Assembly (NCBI GenBank): GCA_036510735.1
Contig: DATCDK010000267.1
Location: forward strand, 1-26,919
From: PALSA-607 sp036510735
GTDB lineage: Bacteria > Actinomycetota > Actinomycetes > Acidothermales > Acidothermaceae
DNA: 26,919 nucleotides
Direction: 5' to 3'
Under the pieces are notes generated by a model. It made no database searches. It saw only the letters and a list, made by a program, of their open reading frames with translations, and was not told where the DNA came from. This document shows positions 7,765 through 15,558 of the stretch, piece after piece (positions within the stretch are counted from its first letter, which is position 1; the number at the start of each line of letters is the position of its first letter). Made by a program: the position numbers and the translations under genes.

Positions 7765-8434
7765 GCAACGCACCGACCGCCCCGCGTGCGCCGGCTATGT
7801 AAGGGTCAAGGTCGTCGACGGTGACGATCGCGAGATCGTCGATCGGCCAGGCGTGTGCGGTGAACTCGATGTCGAACTCCGCTTCTGGTAGCCCGACGAA
7901 CGCGGCCCAATCGTCTCCGACAATGACGGCTTCGCCTGCATGCACAACACCATCAATGCGGACGTCGATGGGCTGGCGCGTCACGGCCGCGAGCGCTTGC
8001 TCCTGTGCGAGGCGGAAGTCCTCGACCGTGCGTGCTACCCATCGCGGATCGCCGAGCGCGTCGCGACCGCGCACCAGCGGCAGTGCAAGTCGGGCCAATG
8101 GCTCGACGCCGTGGTGGCCGCCATGCCGCTGCACCGTCACATGCAATGACGCCGTGACCGGGCTGCTGCGAGTGTGGAGCAGCGTGGTGGTCGACGCATG
8201 CACCGCACCTCCCAGTGCGGACACAGAGCCCGACATGCCGCCCAAGGCACGGCTGGCCGGTACCTCGGGCGGCAAGCCGTACCACGTGAGATCGCAACGG
8301 CGGGCGCGGTCAGCTTGCTCGATGAGGTGGCGCCGATGCTCCAGGTTCGGGAAGACCAACCCGACCAGCCACCGCCACCGGCGGTGCGGATACGCCTGCC
8401 GGCGCGCCCGCATGTGTTCTCGCCGGCTCGTCAT
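7733..8434 (-). CDS. Hypothetical protein, actinobacterial, unrecognised
   Basis: A 233-aa soluble protein I do not recognise. The N-terminus is very basic (MTSRREHMRARRQAY, then HRRWRW). A Gly/Ser/Thr region SGSVSALGGAVHASTTTLL follows, then a mixed alpha/beta C-terminal part with VDVRIDG-type strands and an acidic EAEFDIEFTAHAW segment. No membrane helix and no catalytic motif is evident. The frame extends to 8476, but ATG 8434 is chosen, with a GGGA-type ribosome site about 10 nt upstream; ATG 8413 is also possible. Its first 125 nt overlap the 3' end of the acyltransferase gene in another frame. Codon third positions in the overlap favour this gene, so I believe it is real. Confidence 0.6.
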   Translation of the reverse strand: MTSRREHMRARRQAYPHRRWRWLVGLVFPNLEHRRHLIEQADRARRCDLTWYGLPPEVPASRALGGMSGSVSALGGAVHASTTTLLHTRSSPVTASLHVTVQRHGGHHGVEPLARLALPLVRGRDALGDPRWVARTVEDFRLAQEQALAAVTRQPIDVRIDGVVHAGEAVIVGDDWAAFVGLPEAEFDIEFTAHAWPIDDLAIVTVDDLDPYIAGARGAVGALLKPRRPRLQH

Positions 8435-9785
8435 GAACCGAGCGTCCCACGACGTCGCGCGTACCGGGATAGGCACCGGCAGCGAGAACGAGCAGCAATC
8501 CGATCGCGAAGCATCCGATGGTCAGCGTGTCGAGCGAACCGTTCGGGGCGAAGCCCCAGACCGCGAGCCGCCCAAGGGTTGCGACCGAGATCGCGACACC
8601 GAGGCCCAGCATCGCCGTCCGGCCTCTCGTGTCTTGCGTTAACTTCTGACGCCTCGGGCGGCCGGCCTTGAGGAGTTGTGCAGCCAGCACGACCAGGGCG
8701 AGCACCGCAGCCAAGACGAGGGTCAGCACGGCGACCCACGGGATGCGCTGGACCCACCAGGCGCGGGAGCCGATCGCGGGTTGGGCGAACCAATGGTTCG
8801 GGTACGCGACGACGGTGACGATCACGACCGGCACCATGTGCCACAGGTAGATCGGCATCGTCATCGCGTTAGCGCGCTGGATCAAACCCCGAAGCCGACC
8901 GCGAGCGGGCTGCGCAAGCCATGCCGAGACGGACGGCGCGGCGAGCAAGACGACCCCGATCTGGGCCAACCCGAATGCGAGGAGTGCAGCCGACGGTGGC
9001 GAGGCGTTCTGGATGCGCGCACCCGGGACGCCGACCATGCTGACCGGATACGGACCCCACCAGGTCAGTGCCACCAAGGCGAAGATCGCGGCGGCTGCGA
9101 GCACCAACGCTCGCCCTCGTCGTCCGGCTAGAAATCCGTCGTGCCACGCGAATCCGAGCTGATGGAACGTTCCCCACACCAGCACGTAGTTGGCCCAACC
9201 CACGAAGTGCCAGTGCCCTTCGATCACGGCGACGTCGATCAGCACCGCTGTGGCCGCCATCACGACGGGCACGGCCATTCCGTAGCGGCGGTGCAATGCG
9301 AGAAGGGTCGGGGTCAGCAGCAGGAGCAGCAGGTACGGCGCCAGGAACCAGAGGTGGAGCGACAGCGCCCACCCCGCCTCTTCGAGATCGCCCCGATTGG
9401 CGCCCGCTGCCGTGCAAGCCGCCACGGCGAGCGAAATCGCCGCGATGTAGCCCGCCGTCGGCACCAGGAGGCGCCTCGCCCGTCGCCGTGTCCAGCCGAA
9501 CGCGGAACCACCGGTTGCTCGGTACCTCGTCCACGAAAGGGCGCCTGCGTACCCGCCGACCAGAAAGAAGAGCGGGACCACCTGGAAGATGAGGGTGAGC
9601 CAGGAGGTCCATGGCGAGACGCCGAGCACATCGACGCCATCGAGCTGGCCGTGCTTGTAGGTGATGCCAGTGGCGATCCAGTGACCGACGACCACCGCGG
9701 CGATTGCAACGACCCGGATCAGGTCGAGGTAGGTGTTGCGCGACGTGCCGATACCACCGCGGTCGGTGCCCGGGGCGGCCTCCAT
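8310..9785 (-). CDS. Acyltransferase family 3 (OafA/YrhL-like) membrane protein
   Basis: Integral membrane O-acyltransferase of the acyltransferase-3 family, which modifies surface sugars, lipids or antibiotics. The 491-aa protein shows the hallmark YLDLIRVVAIAAVVVGHW. Arg24 and His35 there form the R-X10-H catalytic motif. About ten hydrophobic segments follow, including PLFFLVGGYAGALSW and the MPIYLWHM block. The frame is open to 9881, but ATG 9785 is chosen because the sequence before it is low in family resemblance. The acyl substrate cannot be read from sequence. The last ~40 residues are Ala/Pro/Gly-rich, poor in codon bias and overlap the next gene, so they are probably a read-on tail. 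Confidence 0.85.
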   Translation of the reverse strand: MEAAPGTDRGGIGTSRNTYLDLIRVVAIAAVVVGHWIATGITYKHGQLDGVDVLGVSPWTSWLTLIFQVVPLFFLVGGYAGALSWTRYRATGGSAFGWTRRRARRLLVPTAGYIAAISLAVAACTAAGANRGDLEEAGWALSLHLWFLAPYLLLLLLTPTLLALHRRYGMAVPVVMAATAVLIDVAVIEGHWHFVGWANYVLVWGTFHQLGFAWHDGFLAGRRGRALVLAAAAIFALVALTWWGPYPVSMVGVPGARIQNASPPSAALLAFGLAQIGVVLLAAPSVSAWLAQPARGRLRGLIQRANAMTMPIYLWHMVPVVIVTVVAYPNHWFAQPAIGSRAWWVQRIPWVAVLTLVLAAVLALVVLAAQLLKAGRPRRQKLTQDTRGRTAMLGLGVAISVATLGRLAVWGFAPNGSLDTLTIGCFAIGLLLVLAAGAYPGTRDVVGRSVHDEPARTHAGAPAGVSAPPVAVAGRVGLPEPGASAPPHRAS

Positions 9786-9957
9786 GGTTTCCAGGGTAGG
9801 TGCAGCGGCCGCGCGGAGATCACCGCGATTTAGGGCCGTGCTGGCCTCGCTTTCGGGCAGCTGGCCCGAAGATAGAAACACCGCCTGACCAAAGCTGGAT
9901 TCTCGAGGGGGTGCACCGGGGACACACGTTCACCGTGATGGTGGCGCCCCGACGGTC

Positions 9958-11790
9958 TTGACCACTGTTTTGCAAACAAATGCACAGCCAGCAAGTACAG
10001 ACCAAGCGACAGATACCGATACGGGCGCCCGCGGGGGCGCCAGGTTTCTGCTCCAGGCGATGCGCGGCCATTGGCGAGCCGAGGGCACGTCGGTCGCAGC
10101 AGCCCTCATTTGTACCGCCGCTATCGTCACTATCCCCGAACTTGGCGGCCGCGCCGTCGACAGTGGCCTCATCGGTCATCACTGGCGCACTCTCGGGATT
10201 CTCGGTGGGATCATCGCCGTCCTCGGCGTCGTGCAAGCCGTCACCTCAGGTCTGCGGCGCTACTTCAACGGCATCTCCTCGCGCACCGTCGAGGCAGAGC
10301 TGCGGCGAAGTTTCTTCACCCGCCTCCTCGGTTTCGATGTTGGCTATCACGATCGAGTGAACCGGGGTCAGCTGCTTTCGAGAGTCACGAGTGACCTCTT
10401 CCAAATCCAAGCGCTGGTGTCGTCGTCGCCGATCTGGATCGCGAACACCGTCACCATCGTCGCCGTTGCGATCGTCCTCGTCGTGATCAACCCGCTTCTT
10501 GGGCTCGTCGCGGTCGCCGGCCTGCCGATCGTCGCGTACACGTCCCTTCGATACTCGACACGGGTTCGCCCGATCCTCGGGGAGTTGCAGCGCGAACGCG
10601 GCGATCTGGCGGGTGTCGTCGAGGAGGCACTGAGCGGGATACGCGCGGTCAAGGGCTTCGGTGCGGAGTCGATCCTTGAGCGCCGGCTGGGCCGCCAGGC
10701 GGATGCCGTTCGGGCCCGATCGATCGAGATCGTGCGGATGCGTTGCCGCTACAACCCGCTGCTGAACGTCATGCCGATGTTCGAGCTGGTCGCGGTGAAC
10801 TGGCTCGGCGGCTATCTCGTGCTGCACCACGAACTCACGGTCGGCATGCTGCTTGCGTTCAACACCTACCTCGCCGTTGTGACGGGACCACTCCAGGCGA
10901 TCGGCTGGTTCGTCGTCCAAGTGCAGCGCGCGCTGGTGTCGGCGCGGCGGCTAGAGACGGTGATGAGTCACCGGGTGACGATCCGCGAGCCTGCCGATCC
11001 AGTGCCGTTGCCTCGCGGGTCTCACGTGGGTCGTGTCTCGTTCGAGGACATCACCTTCGGGTATCCAGGCAGCGACGAACTCGTGCTCGATGAATTCAAC
11101 CTCGAGATCGCCAGCGGCGAGGTCGTCGCGCTCGTCGGGCCGACGGGTTGCGGCAAAACCACGGTGGCCGCGCTGCTTGCCCGCCTCTACGACCCGACGA
11201 CGGGCGCGGTCCGCATCGAGGGCGTCGATCTCCGCGAGCTCTCGACCGACACCGTGCGCGCTGCAGTGGGGGTCGTGTTCGAGGACAACTTCCTTTTCGA
11301 CGACACGATCGCGGCCAATCTGCGGGTGGGTTCTCCCGAAGCTACCGACGCGGAACTCGAGCATGCGGCGCAGGTGGCGCAGGCTGATGAGTTCGTCGCC
11401 GAACTGCCGCTCGCGTACGACAGCGTCGTCGGTGAGCGGGGTCTGTCGCTATCGGGTGGGCAGCGGCAACGAGTGGCGCTCGCCCGCGGAATCCTGGCTG
11501 ACCCGAGGGTGCTTGTCCTCGACGACGCGACGTCGGCGGTCGACGCGGAAAAAGAGCGGGAGATCATCGCAGGCCTTGAGGGCCTGTCCCACGATCAGAC
11601 GATCGTCCTCATCTCGCATCGGGCAGCGACGATCGCCATGGCTGATCGGGTGGTGCTGATCGACCGCGGTCGGGTCGCGGCAACCGGCACACATGATGAG
11701 TTGGTGGCAACGTCTGCTCGCTACCGTCAGGTGCTCGGAATCGCCGACGACACGGACGACGATGTGACGGGGCTCGATCAATGCGGCTGA
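9958..11790 (+). CDS. ABC exporter half-transporter, degenerate-site subunit
   Basis: First subunit of a heterodimeric type IV ABC exporter (610 aa). Six membrane helices occupy about residues 45-330, followed by an ATPase domain. The ATPase has Walker A GPTGCGKT (394-401), signature LSGGQ (498-502) and Walker B VLVLDD. Asp523 stands where the catalytic Glu is expected, and the switch is His554. The Q-loop glutamine is also replaced (FEDNFLF, Glu442). This is the non-hydrolytic half-site pattern of heterodimeric exporters. The modelled start is TTG 9958 without an obvious ribosome site. ATG 10060, just before helix 1, is a strong alternative. The stop overlaps the partner gene by 10 nt. Substrate unknown (lipid, peptide or drug). 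Confidence 0.9.
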   Translation: MTTVLQTNAQPASTDQATDTDTGARGGARFLLQAMRGHWRAEGTSVAAALICTAAIVTIPELGGRAVDSGLIGHHWRTLGILGGIIAVLGVVQAVTSGLRRYFNGISSRTVEAELRRSFFTRLLGFDVGYHDRVNRGQLLSRVTSDLFQIQALVSSSPIWIANTVTIVAVAIVLVVINPLLGLVAVAGLPIVAYTSLRYSTRVRPILGELQRERGDLAGVVEEALSGIRAVKGFGAESILERRLGRQADAVRARSIEIVRMRCRYNPLLNVMPMFELVAVNWLGGYLVLHHELTVGMLLAFNTYLAVVTGPLQAIGWFVVQVQRALVSARRLETVMSHRVTIREPADPVPLPRGSHVGRVSFEDITFGYPGSDELVLDEFNLEIASGEVVALVGPTGCGKTTVAALLARLYDPTTGAVRIEGVDLRELSTDTVRAAVGVVFEDNFLFDDTIAANLRVGSPEATDAELEHAAQVAQADEFVAELPLAYDSVVGERGLSLSGGQRQRVALARGILADPRVLVLDDATSAVDAEKEREIIAGLEGLSHDQTIVLISHRAATIAMADRVVLIDRGRVAATGTHDELVATSARYRQVLGIADDTDDDVTGLDQCG

Positions 11791-13613
11791 GAAGAGTCCG
11801 ACCTGCGGTCGCAGTTCCGAACCAACACCTTGTGCGCGTATCGCTAGCGATGCTGCGCCCGTATCGGCGCAGGTCGATCGCGGCCCTCGTGGTGCTGGTA
11901 TTCGCACTGGCCGCGACGCTCGCCGGCCCTGCGCTGGTCGAATACGCCATCAATAACGGACTCGTCAACCATCACTCGATGCGCGTCGTGAACATCGCGG
12001 GTGCGTGCTACCTGGTCGCGGCGATCGCCTCGTATTTCCTTACGTCGTCGCAAACCTGGCTGCTTTCGTCGACCGGCGAGTTCGTGCTGAACGACCTTCG
12101 CAAGCGCGTGTTCAATCACTTGCTCGGCCAGCCGCTCGCGTTCTTCGATGCCGAGAGTTCTGGTCAACTGCTCTCGCGCATGACTGCGGATATCGATGTG
12201 CTGGAAACGCTCGTTCAAAACGGCCTCGGCTCATTTGCGATGAGCCTCGGTCTGTTCTTCTTCTCGATCGTCGTGCTGCTGATCACATCGCCGTTGCTGT
12301 TCCTCGCCACTACGGTCTGCCTCGTTCCGGTACTGGTCGCTGCGGCTCACTACAAGACGACGTCGACGCGTGCGTACACCGACGTACGCACCCGCATCGG
12401 GCGCTCACTTGCCGCCATCGACGAAGGACTCGCTGGTGTTCGCGTCGTGCAGGCGTTCCGTAGGGAGCGTGCGGTCGCCTCTGACTTCGACCGGCACAAC
12501 GAGAAGCAGCTCGACGCTGAAATGACCACCGTGCGACTGGGCGCCGTGTTCTTCCCCAAGATCGAGGGCTCAGGTGTTCTCGCCACCGTTGTCGTGCTCG
12601 TCTTGGGCGGCGTGCTGTACAGCCAGCACCTCGTATCGGTCGGTGCAGTTGCCGCGTTCGTTCTGTACATCGCGAACCTCTTCGCGTCGATCCAGGCACT
12701 GAGCCAGTTGTTCGACCTCTTGCAGTCGTCGGGAGCTGCACTGAGCACAGTGGTTGCGTTGCTCGACACCGAGTCGTCGATGGTCGACCCCGCAGAACCC
12801 GTCAGGTTGCCAGCCCGAGGACGCCTTGAGTTGCGGCACGTGAGCTTCGCCTACGGCCACGGTGGTGAGGACGGCACCGTTGACTACGACGGTCTTTGGG
12901 ACGGCGAGGACTCCGGGTCGCGATCGGTGCTGACCGGCATTGACCTCGATGTCAGTCAGGGCGAGCACCTGGTGCTCGTCGGCCCGACCGGCGCAGGCAA
13001 GTCGACGCTCGCGAAGTTGATCGGGCGGCTCTACGACCCGAGCGCAGGTTCCGTGCAGCTCGGCGGCGTCGACCTACGACAGGCGAGCCTTGCGCATCTG
13101 CGGGAGCGCATTGTCGTCGTGCCCCAGGAGGGTTTCCTGTTTCGCGGCTCGGTGCTCGATAACATTCTGATTGGCCGCGCCGGGGCGAACGAACATGAGG
13201 CTCGGGCGGTGGTAGCCGAGCTGGGGCTTGGCGAGCGGTTCGATGAACTCCCTGACGGGCTGAACACTGACGTGGGCGAACGCGGCACGCATTTGTCGGC
13301 CGGTGAGCGCCAGCTGGTGTCGCTTGCGCGCGCGGCATTGACCGACCCGGCCGTGCTGGTCATGGACGAGGCGACCTCGAGCATCGACCCGGGTACCGAG
13401 ATCGCACTCGAACGCGCGCTGGCCGCACTCACGATCGGTCGGACGACGATCACGGTGGCGCACCGCCTCACCACTGCAGAACGGGCTGATCGCGTTGCGG
13501 TGATCGAGGATGGCAACCTCGTCGAGCTCGGTCCGCATGCCGACCTTGTCGAGGCCGATGGGCACTACGCGCGGTTGTTCACCGCGTGGCGCGGCTCCGA
13601 CGTCCCGAACTAG
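11781..13613 (+). CDS. ABC exporter half-transporter, catalytic-site subunit
   Basis: Second subunit of the heterodimeric exporter, also 610 aa. Six membrane helices span about residues 30-320. The ATPase has Walker A GPTGAGKST (401-409), Q-loop PQEGFLF, Walker B VLVMDE with catalytic Glu530, and switch His561. Its signature is altered to LSAGE (505-509). Paired with the first subunit it gives one canonical ATP site (this Walker A/B with the partner's LSGGQ) and one degenerate site. An acidic Gly/Asp-rich insertion of about 24 residues (358-381) interrupts the start of the ATPase, just after the FAYG A-loop region; typical exporters lack it. Translation is probably coupled through the 10-nt overlap. 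Confidence 0.92.
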   Translation: MRLRRVRPAVAVPNQHLVRVSLAMLRPYRRRSIAALVVLVFALAATLAGPALVEYAINNGLVNHHSMRVVNIAGACYLVAAIASYFLTSSQTWLLSSTGEFVLNDLRKRVFNHLLGQPLAFFDAESSGQLLSRMTADIDVLETLVQNGLGSFAMSLGLFFFSIVVLLITSPLLFLATTVCLVPVLVAAAHYKTTSTRAYTDVRTRIGRSLAAIDEGLAGVRVVQAFRRERAVASDFDRHNEKQLDAEMTTVRLGAVFFPKIEGSGVLATVVVLVLGGVLYSQHLVSVGAVAAFVLYIANLFASIQALSQLFDLLQSSGAALSTVVALLDTESSMVDPAEPVRLPARGRLELRHVSFAYGHGGEDGTVDYDGLWDGEDSGSRSVLTGIDLDVSQGEHLVLVGPTGAGKSTLAKLIGRLYDPSAGSVQLGGVDLRQASLAHLRERIVVVPQEGFLFRGSVLDNILIGRAGANEHEARAVVAELGLGERFDELPDGLNTDVGERGTHLSAGERQLVSLARAALTDPAVLVMDEATSSIDPGTEIALERALAALTIGRTTITVAHRLTTAERADRVAVIEDGNLVELGPHADLVEADGHYARLFTAWRGSDVPN

Positions 13614-13784
13614 TTAATCTGCCGAGGCTGGCGTCGTTTGAAGCGGGCGAGGAGCAGCCCCATGATCAGGGCTCACGACGAACGTTCCGTTAGCGTCAGC
13701 GAGGGTTGCATCCGGCGTCCAGCCGTAGAGCATTGAAGTCCTGCGCCCGCAAGAACGAGCGCTGGACTTCAACACTCCACAAAG
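13614..13784. other. Intergenic region between the ABC exporter and the tRNA
   Basis: I see no supported gene here. A minus-strand frame of 65 codons (13811 to 13614) begins inside the tRNA and has no family resemblance. Two weak inverted repeats are present: AGCCC/GGGCT (13656-13673), which could terminate the exporter transcript, and the longer hairpin listed separately. Confidence 0.5.
13733..13772 (-). terminator. Long hairpin downstream of the tRNA
   Basis: TTGAAGTCC (13733-13741) and GGACTTCAA (13764-13772) form a perfect 9-bp stem. It is extended inward, past one T/T mismatch, by a GCGC/GCGC 4-bp stem around a 12-nt loop. It lies 12 nt after the 3' end of the tRNA on the minus strand, where a terminator or 3' processing signal is expected. 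There is no T-tract, so the terminator role is tentative. Confidence 0.4.
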
Positions 13785-13857
13785 TAGGGCCGGCGAGAGT
13801 CGAACTCGCACTGGCGCGGACCTAAACCGCGTGCCTCTGCCATTGGGCTACGGCCCC
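13785..13857 (-). tRNA. tRNA-Leu-like (anticodon UAG) with short class I variable loop
   Basis: A 73-nt cloverleaf on the minus strand. The acceptor GGGGCCG pairs with CGGCCCT (one G-U at 1-72), and the discriminator is A. The D-arm GCC-CAATGGCAGA-GGC has a 3-bp stem. The anticodon stem is CGCGG/CCGCG with loop TTTAGGT, so the anticodon is UAG, reading CUA/CUG leucine codons. The variable loop is only CCAGT. The T-arm is GCGAG/CTCGC with loop TTCGACT. CCA is not encoded. D-loop, anticodon loop and A73 are leucine-like, but bacterial tRNA-Leu normally has a long variable arm. It begins 5 nt after the bcp stop codon. Isotype is therefore uncertain; the tRNA fold itself is clear. Confidence 0.8.
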
Positions 13858-13862
13858 TGGAA

Positions 13863-14336
13863 CTAGACCTCGAGTTCCCTGCGCAACTTTGCTACGTGAC
13901 CGGTTGCCTTCACGTTGTACTGCGCGATCTCGACCCGGCCGTCGGCGCCGATCACGAACGTCGAACGGATGACACCGACAACCGTCTTACCGTAGAGCTT
14001 CTTCTCGCCATACGCGCCGTACTCGTCGAGCGCAACCCGGTCGACGTCCGACAGTAGCGGGAACGTGAGCTCTTGCTCGTCGCGAAACCTTGTGAGCTTC
14101 GCGACCGGGTCGGGCGAGATGCCGATGACGGTAAGACCCGCCCCGTTGAGCTGGGCGAGGCTGTCGCGAAAGTCGCACGCCTCCTTAGTGCAGCCAGTCG
14201 TCATGGCCGCCGGGTAGAAGTACACGATGACGCGGCGGCCACGAAAGTCCTTCAACGAGACGGGCTTCCCGTCGGCGTCCGGCAAGGTGAAGTCCGGTGC
14301 CGGGTCGCCAGCCTTCAGTTGGACCTGTGAGCTCAT
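13863..14336 (-). CDS. bcp: Thioredoxin-dependent thiol peroxidase, BCP/PrxQ-type peroxiredoxin
   Basis: Cytoplasmic peroxidase that reduces H2O2 and organic hydroperoxides with thioredoxin as donor. The 157-aa protein begins with GDPAPDFTLPDADGKPVSL. The peroxidatic Cys49 lies in TTGCTKEACDFRD, and Cys54 five residues later is the resolving cysteine, the spacing of the intramolecular-disulfide (PrxQ) subgroup. The conserved Arg lies in IRSTFVIGADG. The frame stays open upstream to 14993, but that part is antisense to the dehydrogenase gene; ATG 14336 gives the normal family length. The stop codon is 5 nt from the 5' end of the tRNA on the same strand, so both are probably on one transcript. 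Confidence 0.93.
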   Translation of the reverse strand: MSSQVQLKAGDPAPDFTLPDADGKPVSLKDFRGRRVIVYFYPAAMTTGCTKEACDFRDSLAQLNGAGLTVIGISPDPVAKLTRFRDEQELTFPLLSDVDRVALDEYGAYGEKKLYGKTVVGVIRSTFVIGADGRVEIAQYNVKATGHVAKLRRELEV

Positions 14337-14468
14337 GCGCAGAACGCTACCTGTCCGTCGGCGGCGGAAGCCCGACGGCCACCTCGAGCGTCGACCGCGG
14401 GCTGGGACATGATGGGCGCAAGAGTTTCGCCAAAACGAGGGCGGGACGTCGATGGGCGGGGAGACAGC

Positions 14469-15521
14469 GTGAGCGTCAGAGCACTGTCGGTGGTGCCGGG
14501 CAAACCAGAGACGGCCGCTGTCACAGATCACGCGGATCCGCTGCCCGAAGAAGGCGCACTCCTCGTGCAGGGCCTGCTGGTCGGCGTGTGTGGCACCGAC
14601 ATCGAGATCATCCAAGACGGCTACGGATGGGTGCCGCCCGGCCAAGACCGTCTTGTGCTCGGTCATGAGTCTCTCGGGCAGGTGATCGACGCGCCTGCAG
14701 ATAGTGGCTTCGTGGCCGGCGACCTGGTGGCGGGCATCGTGCGGCGTCCTGACCCGCTGCCCTGCGAGCCGTGCAGCATGGGTCAGTGGGACTTCTGCCG
14801 CAACGGCAACTACACGGAGCGGGGCATCAAGGAGCGGAACGGGTACGCGGCGAGCCAATGGCGCGTCGAACCCGAGTTCGCCGTCAAGCTCGATCCGCGA
14901 CTCGGCGACTGCGGCGTCTTGATGGAGCCGACATCGGTGGTGTCGAAGGCGTGGGAGCAAAGCGAGAAGATCGCGTCGCGCGCGCCATTCCAACGCAAGG
15001 TCGCCCTCATTACGGGGGCGGGTCCAATCGGACTACTGGCGGCACTCCTCGGCGTCCAGCGAGGGTATGAGGTTCATGTTCTCGACCGGATCGATTCTGG
15101 TCCGAAGCCGACACTCGTCGCTGACCTCGGTGCGACGTATCACAGTGGCGACGTGTCGGCCGTAGGCATCAACCCGGACATCGTCATCGAATGCACCGGC
15201 TACGGCCCGCTCGTGTTCGAGCTGATTAACGTCGTCGCCAAAGACGCCGTCATCTGCCTCGCCGGGATCGCTGGGGGCAACCGCGAGGTGCCGATAGGTG
15301 TGAACATGATCAACAAGCAGATTGTGCTTGAAAACATTGTGCTATTCGGCAGCGTCAACGCCGCGCGCCGGCACTACGAACAAGCCGCCGAGGCGCTGGC
15401 GAAGGCCGACGTGGCCTGGTTAGCGCGGCTGGTGAGCCGGAAGGTGCCGCTGACGAGTTTCGCCGACGCACTCGCGCGCAATGACGACGATGTCAAAGTC
15501 GCCATCGACCTGCGAAACTAA
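14469..15521 (+). CDS. Glucose 1-dehydrogenase-type zinc alcohol dehydrogenase
   Basis: NAD(P)-dependent medium-chain dehydrogenase of the Glc_DH family, oxidising glucose or a related aldose at C1. The 350-aa protein has catalytic zinc residues Cys41 (GVCGTD), His66/Glu67 (LGHES) and Glu153 (LMEPTSVV). A structural zinc loop has only three clear cysteines (Cys99, Cys102, Cys110; DPLPCEPC, DFC). The Rossmann motif GAGPIG is at 183-188. The order and the paired Glc_DH N- and C-terminal blocks fit the archaeal/actinobacterial glucose dehydrogenases. The frame opens at ATG 14409, but GTG 14469 is chosen because GGGGAG lies 5 nt upstream. It is divergent from bcp. True sugar preference is unproven. 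Confidence 0.85.
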   Translation: MSVRALSVVPGKPETAAVTDHADPLPEEGALLVQGLLVGVCGTDIEIIQDGYGWVPPGQDRLVLGHESLGQVIDAPADSGFVAGDLVAGIVRRPDPLPCEPCSMGQWDFCRNGNYTERGIKERNGYAASQWRVEPEFAVKLDPRLGDCGVLMEPTSVVSKAWEQSEKIASRAPFQRKVALITGAGPIGLLAALLGVQRGYEVHVLDRIDSGPKPTLVADLGATYHSGDVSAVGINPDIVIECTGYGPLVFELINVVAKDAVICLAGIAGGNREVPIGVNMINKQIVLENIVLFGSVNAARRHYEQAAEALAKADVAWLARLVSRKVPLTSFADALARNDDDVKVAIDLRN

Positions 15522-15558
15522 CTTCCCCCATCAGATCGACTTTCGAGGAGCGTCAACT

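Noticed and set aside
13614..13811. 65-codon minus-strand frame between exporter and tRNA
   Set aside because: It begins inside the tRNA T-arm. No ribosome site and no recognisable sequence; treated as chance.
13785..13857. Amber suppressor tRNA
   Set aside because: The anticodon is 5'-UAG-3', which reads CUA/CUG. A suppressor of UAG stops would need CUA.
13733..13857. tRNA-associated integration (att) site
   Set aside because: No integrase or phage gene is nearby, and I found no repeat of the tRNA 3' end elsewhere in the window.
14337..14993. 219-residue upstream extension of the bcp frame
   Set aside because: It is antisense to the glucose dehydrogenase. ATG 14336 gives the normal peroxiredoxin length.
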